Below, piece by piece: positions 34,692-42,871 of a stretch of DNA of 64,000 nucleotides. The stretch covers positions 496,001-560,000 of the forward strand of contig NZ_BJWG01000001.1 in NCBI RefSeq assembly GCF_007990245.1. The letters run 5' to 3'. The DNA is from Cellulomonas composti. GTDB lineage: Bacteria; Actinomycetota; Actinomycetes; Actinomycetales; Cellulomonadaceae. The notes below the pieces were generated by a model. It saw nothing but the letters and a program-made list of their open reading frames with translations. It had not been told where the DNA came from and did no database searches. How positions within the stretch are numbered: position 1 is the stretch's first letter; each line of letters starts with the position of its first letter. The position numbers and the translations under genes are program-made.

Positions 34692-35894
34692 GTGAGCCTG
34701 ACGACCTCCCCCGCTGCGTTCACCGAGCCGGCAGCCTCCGCGCTGCTGCTGCTGGGACGCGGCGTCGACCTGGCCTCCGAGCGCGGCGTCGAGTGCGCGG
34801 GTGCCCTGCCGGCCCCCAGCGACCCGGACCTCGTCGAACGTGCGCGTGCGGCGCGGGCGGCCCTCGGCCCCCGCGCGTTCGTGCTCGGCCACCACTACCA
34901 GCGCGACGAGGTCATCGCGTTCGCCGACGTGACCGGCGACTCGTTCAAGCTCGCGCGCGAGGCCGCCGCGCGGCCCGAGGCCGAGTTCGTGCTGTTCTGC
35001 GGCGTGCACTTCATGGCCGAGTCGGCCGACATCCTCACGGCCGACCACCAGCAGGTCGTGCTCCCCGATCTCGCCGCCGGCTGCTCGATGGCCGACATGG
35101 CGGCGATCGACCAGGTCGAGGACGCGTGGGACGTGCTGGTCGACGCGGGCGTCGCGGACGACACCGTGCCGGTGACGTACATGAACTCGACCGCGGCGAT
35201 CAAGGCGTTCACGGGCCGCCACGGCGGGACGGTCTGCACGTCGTCGAACGCGCACGTCGCGCTGCGTTGGGCCTTCGAGAAGGTCGGCGGCGTCGAGGGC
35301 ACGGGCAAGGTGCTCTTCATGCCGGACCAGCACCTCGGCCGCAACACCGCCGTCCTGGCGCTGGGCCTGACGCTCGACGACTGCGTGGTGTTCGACCCCC
35401 GCCGCCCGAACGGCGGCCTCACGGTCCAGCAGCTGCGCGACGCGCGCATGATCCTGTGGCGCGGCCACTGCTCGGTGCACGGCCGGTTCTCGGCCCGCAA
35501 CGTCGCCGACGCCCGCGCGGCCGACCCCGACGTGACCGTCCTGGTGCACCCCGAGTGCACGCACGAGGTCGTCACCGCGGCGGACCTCGTTGGCTCGACG
35601 GAGTTCATCATCAAGACGCTGGACGCGGCCCCCGCGGGTTCGTCGTGGTCGATCGGCACCGAGCTCAACCTCGTGCGCCGCCTCGCGGACCAGCACCCGG
35701 ACAAGCGCGTCGCGTACCTCGATGACACGGTCTGCTTCTGCTCGACGATGAACCGCATCGACCTGCCCCACCTGGTGTGGGCGATGGAGTCGCTCGTCGC
35801 CGGACGTCCCGTCAACCGCATCGTCGTGGACCCCGAGGACGCCCACTGGGCGCGCGTCGCGCTCGACCAGATGCTGGCGCTGCCGGGCTACTGA
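34692..35894 (+). CDS. nadA: Quinolinate synthase
   Basis: A [4Fe-4S] enzyme of NAD biosynthesis (iminoaspartate + DHAP to quinolinate). The 400-aa protein has FVLGHHYQRDEVI, the cluster cysteines in VLFCGVHFMAE, HPECTHEV and DDTVCFCSTMNRI, and MPDQHLGRN plus GHCSVHGRF for substrate binding. The GTG at 34692 has AAGGA 8 nt upstream. No nadB or nadC follows; the next gene is a DJ-1 family protein 25 bp on, possibly co-transcribed. Confidence 0.96.
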   Translation: MSLTTSPAAFTEPAASALLLLGRGVDLASERGVECAGALPAPSDPDLVERARAARAALGPRAFVLGHHYQRDEVIAFADVTGDSFKLAREAAARPEAEFVLFCGVHFMAESADILTADHQQVVLPDLAAGCSMADMAAIDQVEDAWDVLVDAGVADDTVPVTYMNSTAAIKAFTGRHGGTVCTSSNAHVALRWAFEKVGGVEGTGKVLFMPDQHLGRNTAVLALGLTLDDCVVFDPRRPNGGLTVQQLRDARMILWRGHCSVHGRFSARNVADARAADPDVTVLVHPECTHEVVTAADLVGSTEFIIKTLDAAPAGSSWSIGTELNLVRRLADQHPDKRVAYLDDTVCFCSTMNRIDLPHLVWAMESLVAGRPVNRIVVDPEDAHWARVALDQMLALPGY

Positions 35895-35919
35895 CACCCC
35901 CGAGCCACCAGGAGGTTCG

Positions 35920-36519
35920 ATGGCCGCCGGCCGACCCTTGCGCATCGGCATCTTCGTGTTCGACGGCGCCGAGGAGCTCGACGTCGTCGGGCCCTACGAG
36001 GTGCTGTCCTGGTGGGCCCAGCACCTGCGCACCGACGCCGAGGTGCGCACGTTCTCGCAGGACGGCTCGGGCGTGCGCTGCGCAAAGGGCCTGTGCCTCG
36101 TGCCGGACACCTCGTCGGACGACCTCGGCCCGCTGTCGGTGCTCGTCTACCCGGGCGGTCAGGGCACCCGGGCGCTCGCGAAGGACCCCGACCACCTGAC
36201 GTGGGTCAGGTCCATGCGCGCGACGACGCCGCTGCTGACGAGCGTGTGCACGGGGTCGCTCGTGTACGCCGCTGCCGGGCTGCTGGGCGGTCGTCCGGCC
36301 ACCACGCACTGGTCGGCGTTCGACGAGCTGGCGCTCCTCGACCCCAGCGTGCTCGTGGACACCGAGGCCCGGTTCGTCGACGACGGCGACGTCGTCACCT
36401 CCGCGGGCGTCTCGGCGGGCATCGACATGGCGTTGCACCTGGTCGCGCGCCTCGACTCGGTCGAGGCGGCCCGGATCGTGCGGCGCGGCATCCAGTACGA
36501 CCCCGAGCCGCCGGTCTGA
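35920..36519 (+). CDS. DJ-1/PfpI family protein (GlxA/isonitrile-hydratase-like)
   Basis: A 199-aa flavodoxin-like protein with the family start IGIFVFDGAEELDVVGPYEV (Glu/Asp pair near the active site). The nucleophile elbow reads LTSVCTGSLVYAAAGLL (Cys near residue 109), and GRPATTHWSAFDEL follows. It lacks the AraC HTH of GlxA regulators. The substrate is unknown. The ATG at 35920 has a strong AGGAGG 5 nt upstream and lies 25 bp after nadA, which suggests a nadA operon partner. Confidence 0.88.
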   Translation: MAAGRPLRIGIFVFDGAEELDVVGPYEVLSWWAQHLRTDAEVRTFSQDGSGVRCAKGLCLVPDTSSDDLGPLSVLVYPGGQGTRALAKDPDHLTWVRSMRATTPLLTSVCTGSLVYAAAGLLGGRPATTHWSAFDELALLDPSVLVDTEARFVDDGDVVTSAGVSAGIDMALHLVARLDSVEAARIVRRGIQYDPEPPV

Positions 36520-36572
36520 GGCGGACGGGACCGCCCGAGACGAGCCCGGCTACCACTGAGTAACATCGCCGG

Positions 36573-37115
36573 GTGATCCGCACCCTCCAGCTCGCGGCTG
36601 CCACGTTCCGTCCCCGCCGCGCGGTCCCCGGTCAGGACCTGTTCAGCCCGTCCGTCACGCGCATGCGCGTGCACCTGTCGGACCTCGACCTGTACCGGCA
36701 CGTCAACAACGGGATCTACCTGCAGTGCATGGACGTCGCGCGGTCCAACTACCTCGCGGACCTCGGCGCGTTCGGCGCGCTCAACGAGCGCGGCTGGTAC
36801 CCCGTGGTCGCGGCCCAGACGATCAAGTACCGCCGTTCGCTCACGTGGCGCCAGCGCTTCGAGGTCACGACGAGCGTGCTCGGCTGGGACGAGCGCGTCG
36901 TGTACCTCGACCAGTCGTTCTCCCGACGAGGTCGCGACGGCGAACCGGAGCACGTCGCGCGCGGCATCGTCGCGGGCCGGTTCCTCGGCCGCAAGGGTGA
37001 GCGCGTCGCGGCGCCCGACGTCGTCGCGCTGCTCGCGGGCGAGCCGGTGAGCCCCCCGGAGCTGCCCGCCGACGTCGCCGCGTGGGCACGGGCTGTGGAC
37101 GTCGCCGCCCGCTGA
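36573..37115 (+). CDS. Acyl-CoA thioesterase family protein (4HBT hotdog fold)
   Basis: A 180-aa single hotdog protein. RVHLSDLDLYRHVNNGIYLQCMD is the 4HBT/FatB-type active-site segment (catalytic Asp/His/Asn). Strands follow as YRRSLTWRQRFEVTTSVLGW and VYLDQSFSRRG. It probably hydrolyses an acyl-CoA or acyl-ACP; the natural substrate is unknown. The GTG at 36573 follows TAACAT by 6 nt, consistent with a leaderless transcript. It converges with the M20 peptidase gene only 9 bp away, with no hairpin visible. Confidence 0.88.
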   Translation: MIRTLQLAAATFRPRRAVPGQDLFSPSVTRMRVHLSDLDLYRHVNNGIYLQCMDVARSNYLADLGAFGALNERGWYPVVAAQTIKYRRSLTWRQRFEVTTSVLGWDERVVYLDQSFSRRGRDGEPEHVARGIVAGRFLGRKGERVAAPDVVALLAGEPVSPPELPADVAAWARAVDVAAR

Positions 37116-37124
37116 GCCCGTCGC

Positions 37125-38549
37125 TCAGGCCAGCGGGTGCGCCAGGCCGTCGAGCAGCAGCGCCTCGGCCAGCACGGCCTTCTCGAGCTCGCCGAGGTGC
37201 ACCGACTCGTTCGCGCCGTGCGCGCGGCTGTCGGGGTCCTCGACGCCTGTGACGAGGATCGACGCGTCCGGGTACACCTCGAGCAGGTCGGCGATGAACG
37301 GGATCGAGCCGCCGAGCCCGATGTCGACGGGCGCGGTGCGCCACGCCTGCGCGAACGCCCTGCGCGCGGCGCGCATCGCGGGCGAGTCCGCGGGCGCCAG
37401 GAACGGCTTGCCGAGGTCGACGGTCCGGACCTCGACGCGTGCGCCGAACGGCGCGTGCCCCTCCAGGTGGGTCGCCAGCGCGGCCGCAGCGGCCGCCGGG
37501 TCCTGCCCGGGCGCGATCCGCATCGACAGGCGCGCGGTCGCGCGCGGCGCGATGGTGTTCGACGCGGTCGCGACCCGCGGCGCGTCGAACCCGATGACGC
37601 CGATCGCGGGCCGCGCCCACAGCCGGGCGCTCAGCGGTCCGGTGCCGGCCAGCCGCACGCCGTCGAGCACGCCTGCGTCGGCGCGGAACGTCGCCTCGTC
37701 GTGGTCGACCTGCGGGTCCGGGGCGTGCACGAGGCCGGCGACCGCCACGTCGCCGTTCTCGTCGTGCAGGGTCGCGACGAGGCGCGCCAGCAGCGTCGGC
37801 GCGTCAAGGACGGGGCCGCCGAACATCCCGGAGTGGATCGCGTGGTCGAGCACGGCGACCTCGACGTCGCACGACACCAGGCCGCGCAGTGCCGTCGTGA
37901 GCGCCGGCGTGCCGACGGCCCAGTTCGACGAGTCGGCCACGACCATCACGTCCGCACCGAGCTCGTCGCGGTGCGCGTGCAGGAACTCGACGAACGTCGG
38001 AGAACCGATCTCCTCCTCGCCCTCGACGAACACCGTCACGCCCACGGCGAGCTCGTCGCGCAGGGCCCGCAGCGCGCCGAGGTGCGCGACGATGCCCGCC
38101 TTGTCGTCGGCCGCACCGCGTCCGTACAGGCGCCCGTCCCGCTCGGTCGGCTCGAACGGCGGCGTGGTCCACTCGGCGAGGTCGCCGACGGGCTGGACGT
38201 CGTGGTGCGCGTACAGCAGCACCGTCGGTGCGCCGGCCGGTCCGGGGCGCCGCGCGACCACGGCGGGCCGCCCGGTGCGACCGTCGGCCGTCGTCACCGA
38301 CAGCACGCGGACGTCGTCGAACCCGACGCCTCGCAGCAGTGCCGCGACCGCATCGGCGCTGGCCGCGACGTGTGCCTGGTCGGACTCTCCGTTCGAGACG
38401 CTCGGGATGCGCACGAGCGCCTCGAGATCGGCCCGCAGGGCGGGGAACCCGGCGGCGACGCGCGAGCGCAGCGTCGCGGTGCGCGGATCGTCGTGGGTGG
38501 GCACGTCGGCAGGCACATGGGCGGGGGTCGCAGCGTCGTTCGCAGTCAC
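37125..38549 (-). CDS. M20/M28-family dipeptidase
   Basis: A 474-aa di-zinc metallopeptidase. Zn ligands and catalytic residues lie in LLYAHHDVQPVGDLAEW (His and catalytic Asp), YGRGAADDKAG (bridging Asp), VFVEGEEEIGSP (catalytic and ligand Glu) and HGANESVHLGELEK (last His). The lid domain starts near 210. This is the cytosolic-type non-specific dipeptidase/CNDP-like clan. The GTG at 38549 lies 8 nt after a minus-strand TAGCGT. It shares a short divergent promoter region with the DUF3043 gene. Confidence 0.93.
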   Translation of the reverse strand: MTANDAATPAHVPADVPTHDDPRTATLRSRVAAGFPALRADLEALVRIPSVSNGESDQAHVAASADAVAALLRGVGFDDVRVLSVTTADGRTGRPAVVARRPGPAGAPTVLLYAHHDVQPVGDLAEWTTPPFEPTERDGRLYGRGAADDKAGIVAHLGALRALRDELAVGVTVFVEGEEEIGSPTFVEFLHAHRDELGADVMVVADSSNWAVGTPALTTALRGLVSCDVEVAVLDHAIHSGMFGGPVLDAPTLLARLVATLHDENGDVAVAGLVHAPDPQVDHDEATFRADAGVLDGVRLAGTGPLSARLWARPAIGVIGFDAPRVATASNTIAPRATARLSMRIAPGQDPAAAAAALATHLEGHAPFGARVEVRTVDLGKPFLAPADSPAMRAARRAFAQAWRTAPVDIGLGGSIPFIADLLEVYPDASILVTGVEDPDSRAHGANESVHLGELEKAVLAEALLLDGLAHPLA

Positions 38550-38581
38550 GCTCCGTCACGCTACTCGACTACCCTGACGGG

Positions 38582-39169
38582 GTGTTCGGACGCCAGAAGG
38601 ACCCGGAGATCATCTCCCCCACGCCGCAGCAGGACGCGCCCACGGACGTGACCGGCAAGGGTCGGCCCACGCCCAGGCGCAAGGAGGCCGAGGCGGCCAA
38701 CAAGCGTCCGCTCGTCGCGCAGGACCGCTCGGGTGCGGCCAAGGCCGCCCGCACGGCGGCCAAGGAGCAGCGCGACCGCGAGATGCGTGCGATGCAGAGC
38801 GGCGACGAGCGCCACATGCCCGCCCGCGACCGCGGCCCCGTCCGGCGCTACGTGCGCGACTGGATCGACGCCCGGCTCACGCTCGGTGAGTTCTTCCTGC
38901 CCGTCGCGGCGCTCTTCCTCGTCGTGCAGTTCGCGTTCGCCGCAGCGAACTCGCCCATCGCGATCTTCGCGATGCTCTTCCTGTACCTGTACGTCGTCGT
39001 GTCGATCATCGACGGCATCGTCATGTGGTGGCAGCTCAAGCGCCGCCTGAAGGCCAAGTTCGGCGAGGTGCCTTCCGGCCTGCTGATGTACGCGGTCATG
39101 CGCGCGTTCCAGCTACGCCGGGCCCGCCTGCCCAAGCCGCAGGTCAAGCGTCGCCAGTTCCCCGAGTGA
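38582..39169 (+). CDS. DUF3043 membrane protein
   Basis: A 195-aa actinobacterial membrane protein. The cytoplasmic N-terminal half is strongly basic (KGRPTPRRKEAEAANKRPL, KAARTAAKEQRDREMRAM). Two TM helices are at about 105-125 (FFLPVAALFLVVQFAFAA) and 130-152, followed by a short basic tail. The function is unknown. The GTG at 38582 lies 6 nt after TACCCT (38570-38575), a typical leaderless arrangement here; a longer upstream reading frame lies inside the divergent peptidase gene and is rejected. Confidence 0.87.
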   Translation: MFGRQKDPEIISPTPQQDAPTDVTGKGRPTPRRKEAEAANKRPLVAQDRSGAAKAARTAAKEQRDREMRAMQSGDERHMPARDRGPVRRYVRDWIDARLTLGEFFLPVAALFLVVQFAFAAANSPIAIFAMLFLYLYVVVSIIDGIVMWWQLKRRLKAKFGEVPSGLLMYAVMRAFQLRRARLPKPQVKRRQFPE

Positions 39170-39225
39170 CCCCCGCCTGACGGCACGGGCGGTCGCAGGC
39201 CCGGCCGGAGCCTAGGGTGAACGGC

Positions 39226-40236
39226 ATGGTTGCCTACCGCTATCTGGGCCGATCCGGCCTGAAGATCACCGAGATCACCTACGGGAACTGGCTGACGCAC
39301 GGTTCGCAGGTCGAGAACGACACCGCCAAGGCCTGCGTGCGCGCCGCCCTCGACGCCGGGATCAGCACGTTCGACACCGCCGACGTCTACGCCAACACCG
39401 CCGCCGAGGCCGTGCTGGGCGAGGCGCTCGACGGCGAGCGGCGCGAGAGCCTGGAGATCCTCACCAAGGTGTACTGGCCGACCGGGCCGCACGGTGCGAA
39501 CGACTCCGGCCTGTCCCGCAAGCACATCCTCGAGTCGATCAACGGCTCGCTGCGACGCCTGCGAACCGACTACGTGGACGTCTACCAGGCGCACCGCTAC
39601 GACGTGTCGACCCCGCTCGAGGAGACGATGCAGGCGTTCGCGGACGTCGTGCGCCAGGGCAAGGCCCTGTACATCGGCGTCAGCGAGTGGACCGCCGAGC
39701 AGCTGCGCGCCGGCCACGCGCTCGCCGCGCAGCTCGACGTCCAGCTCATCTCGTCGCAGCCGCAGTACTCGATGCTGTGGCGTGTGATCGAGGAGGAGGT
39801 CGTGCCCGCCTCGCGCGAGCTCGGCGTCTCGCAGGTCGTCTGGTCGCCCGTCGCGCAGGGCGTCCTGACCGGCAAGTACCTGCCGGGCACGCCGCCGCCG
39901 GCCGGATCACGCGCGACCGACGAGAAGGGCGGCGCGAACTTCATCTCCCGGATCCTCGGCCAGGAGAACACGCTCGAGCGCGTCCAGCGACTGCGTCCGG
40001 TCGCCGACGAGCTGGGCCTGACGATGGCGCAGCTCGCGGTGGCGTGGGTGCTGCAGAACGACAACGTCGCGGCGGCGATCATCGGCGCGTCGCGGCCCGA
40101 GCAGGTCACCGAGAACGTCGTGGCCTCGGGTGTCACGATCCCGCCCGAGCTGCTCGCGACGATCGACGAGGTCCTCGGCGACTCGGTCCAGCGCGACCCG
40201 GGCATGACGGCCCGCAACGCCCCCGGCCCGCGCTGA
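39226..40236 (+). CDS. Aldo/keto reductase (YghZ/KCNAB-like)
   Basis: An NADPH-dependent oxidoreductase with a TIM barrel, 336 aa. Visible are FDTADVYANTAAE (catalytic Asp/Tyr), LEILTKVYW (Lys), YQAHRYD (His), and the cofactor region VVWSPVAQGVLTGKY and AIIGASRPEQV. The closest type is the voltage-gated K+ channel beta-subunit/YghZ group that reduces methylglyoxal and other aldehydes. The ATG at 39226 follows TAGGGT by 7 nt; an in-frame GTG three codons earlier overlaps that hexamer. The stop codon is in a 14-bp tandem repeat. Confidence 0.93.
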   Translation: MVAYRYLGRSGLKITEITYGNWLTHGSQVENDTAKACVRAALDAGISTFDTADVYANTAAEAVLGEALDGERRESLEILTKVYWPTGPHGANDSGLSRKHILESINGSLRRLRTDYVDVYQAHRYDVSTPLEETMQAFADVVRQGKALYIGVSEWTAEQLRAGHALAAQLDVQLISSQPQYSMLWRVIEEEVVPASRELGVSQVVWSPVAQGVLTGKYLPGTPPPAGSRATDEKGGANFISRILGQENTLERVQRLRPVADELGLTMAQLAVAWVLQNDNVAAAIIGASRPEQVTENVVASGVTIPPELLATIDEVLGDSVQRDPGMTARNAPGPR

Positions 40237-40260
40237 TCGACCTGTACTGATCGACTCGCA
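40233..40260. repeat. 14-bp tandem duplication across the aldo/keto reductase stop codon
   Basis: ctgatcgacctgta (40233-40246) and ctgatcgactcgca (40247-40260) share the first nine bases and more; the TGA stop (40234-40236) is in the first copy. Confidence 0.75.
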
Positions 40261-40262
40261 GA

Positions 40263-40294
40263 AGGCCCCGCTCGTCACACGACGGCCGGGGCCT
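40263..40294. terminator. Hairpin between convergent aldo/keto reductase and yczE-like genes
   Basis: An 8-bp inverted repeat aggccccg/cggggcct spans a 16-nt loop that contains the yczE-like stop at 40275. A moderate bidirectional terminator candidate. Confidence 0.55.
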
Positions 40295-40931
40295 CCTGCG
40301 TGCTCGGACCGGCGGCGGGGACAGCGCGCTCGTCGGTCGGGACGCGCACACGCGGGAGCACGAGGTGCACCACGGGCCCGACGACGAGCGCGTACGCCAC
40401 CGTCGCGACACCGAACGTCCCGCCGAGCGCGATGCCCGCGAGCACGACGACCACCTCGATGCCCGTGCGCACGAGCGCGACCGGCCGACCCGTGCGGGCG
40501 ACCAGGCCCGTCATGAGCCCGTCACGCGGACCGGGACCGAGGCCCGCACCGACGTACAGGCTGGTCGCGACGCCGTTGAGGCCGATGCCGACCGCGGCGC
40601 CGGCGATGCGCACGCCGAGCGGCAGCGGGTCGGGCAGCAGGTCGAGCAGGGCGAGCGCCGGGTCCACCAGGAGCCCGATCACCAGCACGTTGGCGACCGT
40701 CCCGACTCCGGGCCGCTGCCGCAGCGGCACCCAGCACGCCAGCACGACGAGGCTGACCAGCAGCGTCACGGTGCCGAACGACAGGCCGGTGCGCTGCGAG
40801 ATCCCCTGCGTGAGCACGTCCCACGGCAGGGCGCCGAGCCCGGCGTGCACGAGCATCGCCATGGACAGCGCGTAGAGCACGAGCCCGAGCGCGAGCTGGG
40901 CGAGGCGTCGGGTGCGCGGGGCGGGGATCAC
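40275..40931 (-). CDS. YczE/YyaS/YitT-family integral membrane protein
   Basis: A 218-aa five- to six-helix membrane protein: LALGLVLYALSMAMLVHAGLG, VTLLVSLVVLACWVPL, VANVLVIGLLVDP, the family-typical GATSLYVGAGLGPGPRDGLM-like loop (VATSLYVGAGLGPGPRDGLM), then two more helices. Its role is thought to be transport or membrane homeostasis but is unproven. The GTG at 40931 overlaps the TGA of the 55-aa small membrane gene (GTGA). It is divergent from the MocR-type regulator, a pairing known from other bacteria, so MocR control is likely. Confidence 0.88.
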   Translation of the reverse strand: MIPAPRTRRLAQLALGLVLYALSMAMLVHAGLGALPWDVLTQGISQRTGLSFGTVTLLVSLVVLACWVPLRQRPGVGTVANVLVIGLLVDPALALLDLLPDPLPLGVRIAGAAVGIGLNGVATSLYVGAGLGPGPRDGLMTGLVARTGRPVALVRTGIEVVVVLAGIALGGTFGVATVAYALVVGPVVHLVLPRVRVPTDERAVPAAGPSTQEAPAVV

Positions 40932-41095
40932 CGGCCCGCCCGCGTGCTGCGCGCGATCGGGAGCGTGGTGCCGACCGCCCAGTCGCGGACCGTTCCGCGC
41001 GGCGCCATGCCGTCGCGACGGACGGTCCGCACGAGCGCGGCCGAGAGCGCGAGGAGGAGCACGAGCAGGAGCGTACCCAGCACCAGACTTGTCAT
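40928..41095 (-). CDS. Small single-pass membrane protein (55 aa)
   Basis: A 55-residue ORF: one strong TM helix at about 3-21 (SLVLGTLLLVLLLALSAALV), a basic juxtamembrane segment, and a short tail. The ATG at 41095 has GGTGGAG about 5 nt upstream. Its TGA overlaps the start GTG of the yczE-like gene. This coupling, plus the shared MocR operator region, argues that it is a real gene, perhaps an accessory subunit. No family recognised. Confidence 0.65.
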   Translation of the reverse strand: MTSLVLGTLLLVLLLALSAALVRTVRRDGMAPRGTVRDWAVGTTLPIARSTRAGR

Positions 41096-41112
41096 GAGCT
41101 CCACCCTGGATG

Positions 41113-41141
41113 CAAGTGGCCTGGTATCCCATAGCCACTTG
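41113..41141. promoter_or_regulatory. Palindromic operator between the MocR regulator and the yczE operon
   Basis: Perfect inverted repeat CAAGTGGC (41113-41120) and GCCACTTG (41134-41141) with a 13-bp AT-containing spacer (ctggtatcccata). Centres are 21 bp apart, two helical turns. It lies in the 61-bp divergent gap, 15 bp before the MocR start and 17 bp from the small-protein start, ideal for controlling both. Confidence 0.8.
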
Positions 41142-41156
41142 TGGAAGAGTGGTCGG

Positions 41157-42617
41157 ATGATCGAGCTCCCGAGCGAGCGCCGGGTCTCCGGCCACCGGCT
41201 CGCCACCCTCCTCGGCGCCTGGCACCGCCCCGGGCCGGCCTACACGGCCCTCGCCGATGCGCTGCGCGCCGCGGTGCTCTCCGGGACCGTGCCGCTGCGC
41301 TCCCGCGTGCCGAGCGAACGCGAGCTCGCCGACGCGCTCGGCGTGTCCCGCACCACGACGACCGCCGCGTACGACGCACTGCGCGACGAGGGCTACCTCG
41401 TCAGCCGCCGCGGCTCGGGGACGGTCACCACGGTGCCCGAGCACCATGCGACGGTCGCCCCGAGCGGGACGTCCGTGCTGCCCGACGACGAGGCGGTCGT
41501 CGACCTGTCGATCGCCGCACCCGACGCCCCGACCGCGCTGCACGGCGCGGTCGTCGCCGCACTCGACGCCCTGCCTCGCCACCTCGCGAGCACCGGGTAC
41601 TCACCCACGGGCCTGCCGGAGCTCCGCCGGGCGATCGCCGAGCGCTACACCGCGCGGGGCGTGCCGACGACGCCGGAGCAGATCCTCGTCACCACGGGCG
41701 GGCAGCAGGCCATCCACCTGCTCGTCGCCGCGCACGCCGGCCCCGGCGACCGCGTTCTCGTCGAGCAGCCCACCTACCCGCACGCGCTCGACGCGGTCCG
41801 CGCGGCCGGTGCGCGGCCGGTGCCCGTCCCGAGCGGACGCGACGGGCTGGACCTCGACCTGTTCGAGTCCACGCTGCGGCAGACCGCGCCGCGGCTCGCC
41901 TACCTCATCCCGGACCACCGCAACCCGAACGGCACGTCCCTGGACGCCGCCGCCCGCGAGCAGGTGCGCGCGCTCGCGCGCCGCCACCGCACGCTCGTCG
42001 TGGGCGACGAGGCACTGACCGACCTGACCCTGGAGGGCGCGGCTCCCCCGCCGTTCGCGGGCGACGGTTCGGCCGCCGGACTCGTCGTGTGCGTCGGCTC
42101 GGCCTCGAAGTCGTTCTGGGGCGGGCTGCGCGTGGGCTGGCTGCGCGCGCACCCCGACGTCGTCGTGCGCCTGGCCGCCGCGCGCGCGCACGTCGACATC
42201 GGGACGTCCGTGCTCGACCAGCTCGTCGTCGTGGAGCTCCTCGCCGACGAGGAAGCGGTGCTGACCGAGCGGCGGCGTGTCCTGCGGGCCCGCCGCGACC
42301 TGCTGCACGCACTCGTGAGCGAGCGCCTGCCCGCGTGGGACGTCCCTGTCCCGCCCGGCGGCCTCGCGCTCTGGGCGGACCTCGGCGCACCCGTCTCGTC
42401 GGCGCTCGCCGCCATCGCGCTGCGGCACGGCGTGCGCGTCGCGCCCGGGCCGACGTTCGGCACCGACGCGAGCCTCGAGCGCTTCGTCCGGCTTCCCTAC
42501 ACGTCCACCCCGGACCGCCTCGAGCGGGCGGTCGACGGTCTGGGCCGCGCGTGGTCCGCGCTCGGCCTCGACACGGGTGCGGCCTCGCCCCTCGACGCCG
42601 AGCGCCTGGTCGTCTGA
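41157..42617 (+). CDS. MocR/PdxR-subfamily GntR regulator with aminotransferase domain
   Basis: A 486-aa regulator. The winged HTH (about 28-95: YTALADALRAAVLSGTVPL, RVPSERELADALGVSRTTTT, RRGSGT) is fused to a fold-type I aminotransferase-like domain. The PLP-binding Lys is intact in GSASKSFWGGLRVGW (Lys318). PDHRNPNGTS and the GPTFG C-terminal region are also present. The ligand is probably PLP or a PLP-amino acid adduct. The ATG at 41157 has GGAAGAG upstream. It is transcribed away from the small membrane gene and yczE-like gene and shares the palindrome, so auto- and cross-regulation is expected. Confidence 0.93.
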   Translation: MIELPSERRVSGHRLATLLGAWHRPGPAYTALADALRAAVLSGTVPLRSRVPSERELADALGVSRTTTTAAYDALRDEGYLVSRRGSGTVTTVPEHHATVAPSGTSVLPDDEAVVDLSIAAPDAPTALHGAVVAALDALPRHLASTGYSPTGLPELRRAIAERYTARGVPTTPEQILVTTGGQQAIHLLVAAHAGPGDRVLVEQPTYPHALDAVRAAGARPVPVPSGRDGLDLDLFESTLRQTAPRLAYLIPDHRNPNGTSLDAAAREQVRALARRHRTLVVGDEALTDLTLEGAAPPPFAGDGSAAGLVVCVGSASKSFWGGLRVGWLRAHPDVVVRLAAARAHVDIGTSVLDQLVVVELLADEEAVLTERRRVLRARRDLLHALVSERLPAWDVPVPPGGLALWADLGAPVSSALAAIALRHGVRVAPGPTFGTDASLERFVRLPYTSTPDRLERAVDGLGRAWSALGLDTGAASPLDAERLVV

Positions 42618-42658
42618 GCAGCCGCCCTCAGGCAGTCACGTGACAGCAGGCGGCGACC

Positions 42659-42871
42659 TCAGCCCTGGGGCGGCAACGGGAGCGCAGGCGCCGCGACGGC
42701 GCCCTCGTGCAGCAGGTTCGCGGTCGCGACGCCCTGCGCGGCCAGGGTCCGCCAGTGCTCGCCGAGCCACTGCTCCGCGTCGTAGCGGTTGCCGAACACC
42801 GGGCTGACGGGCCGGTCGACCGGACCGCGCTCGTCGTCCAGACGCCACTCCCACTGCGGCCGCACCGTCAT
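42659..42871 (-). CDS. Small hypothetical protein coupled to pyrD
   Basis: A 70-aa soluble protein, Trp-rich at the start (VRPQWEWRLDDERG), with SPVFGNRYDAEQWLGEHWRTLA in the middle and a hydrophobic C-terminus. It has no known domain. The ATG at 42871 overlaps the pyrD TGA as ATGA, a strong sign of genuine co-translation. The frame shows normal high-GC third positions. Confidence 0.7.
   Translation of the reverse strand: MTVRPQWEWRLDDERGPVDRPVSPVFGNRYDAEQWLGEHWRTLAAQGVATANLLHEGAVAAPALPLPPQG

Noticed and set aside
41158-41206. Extension of the 55-aa membrane protein upstream to 41206
   Set aside because: It would read through the MocR start and the palindrome; the ATG at 41095 has its own RBS.
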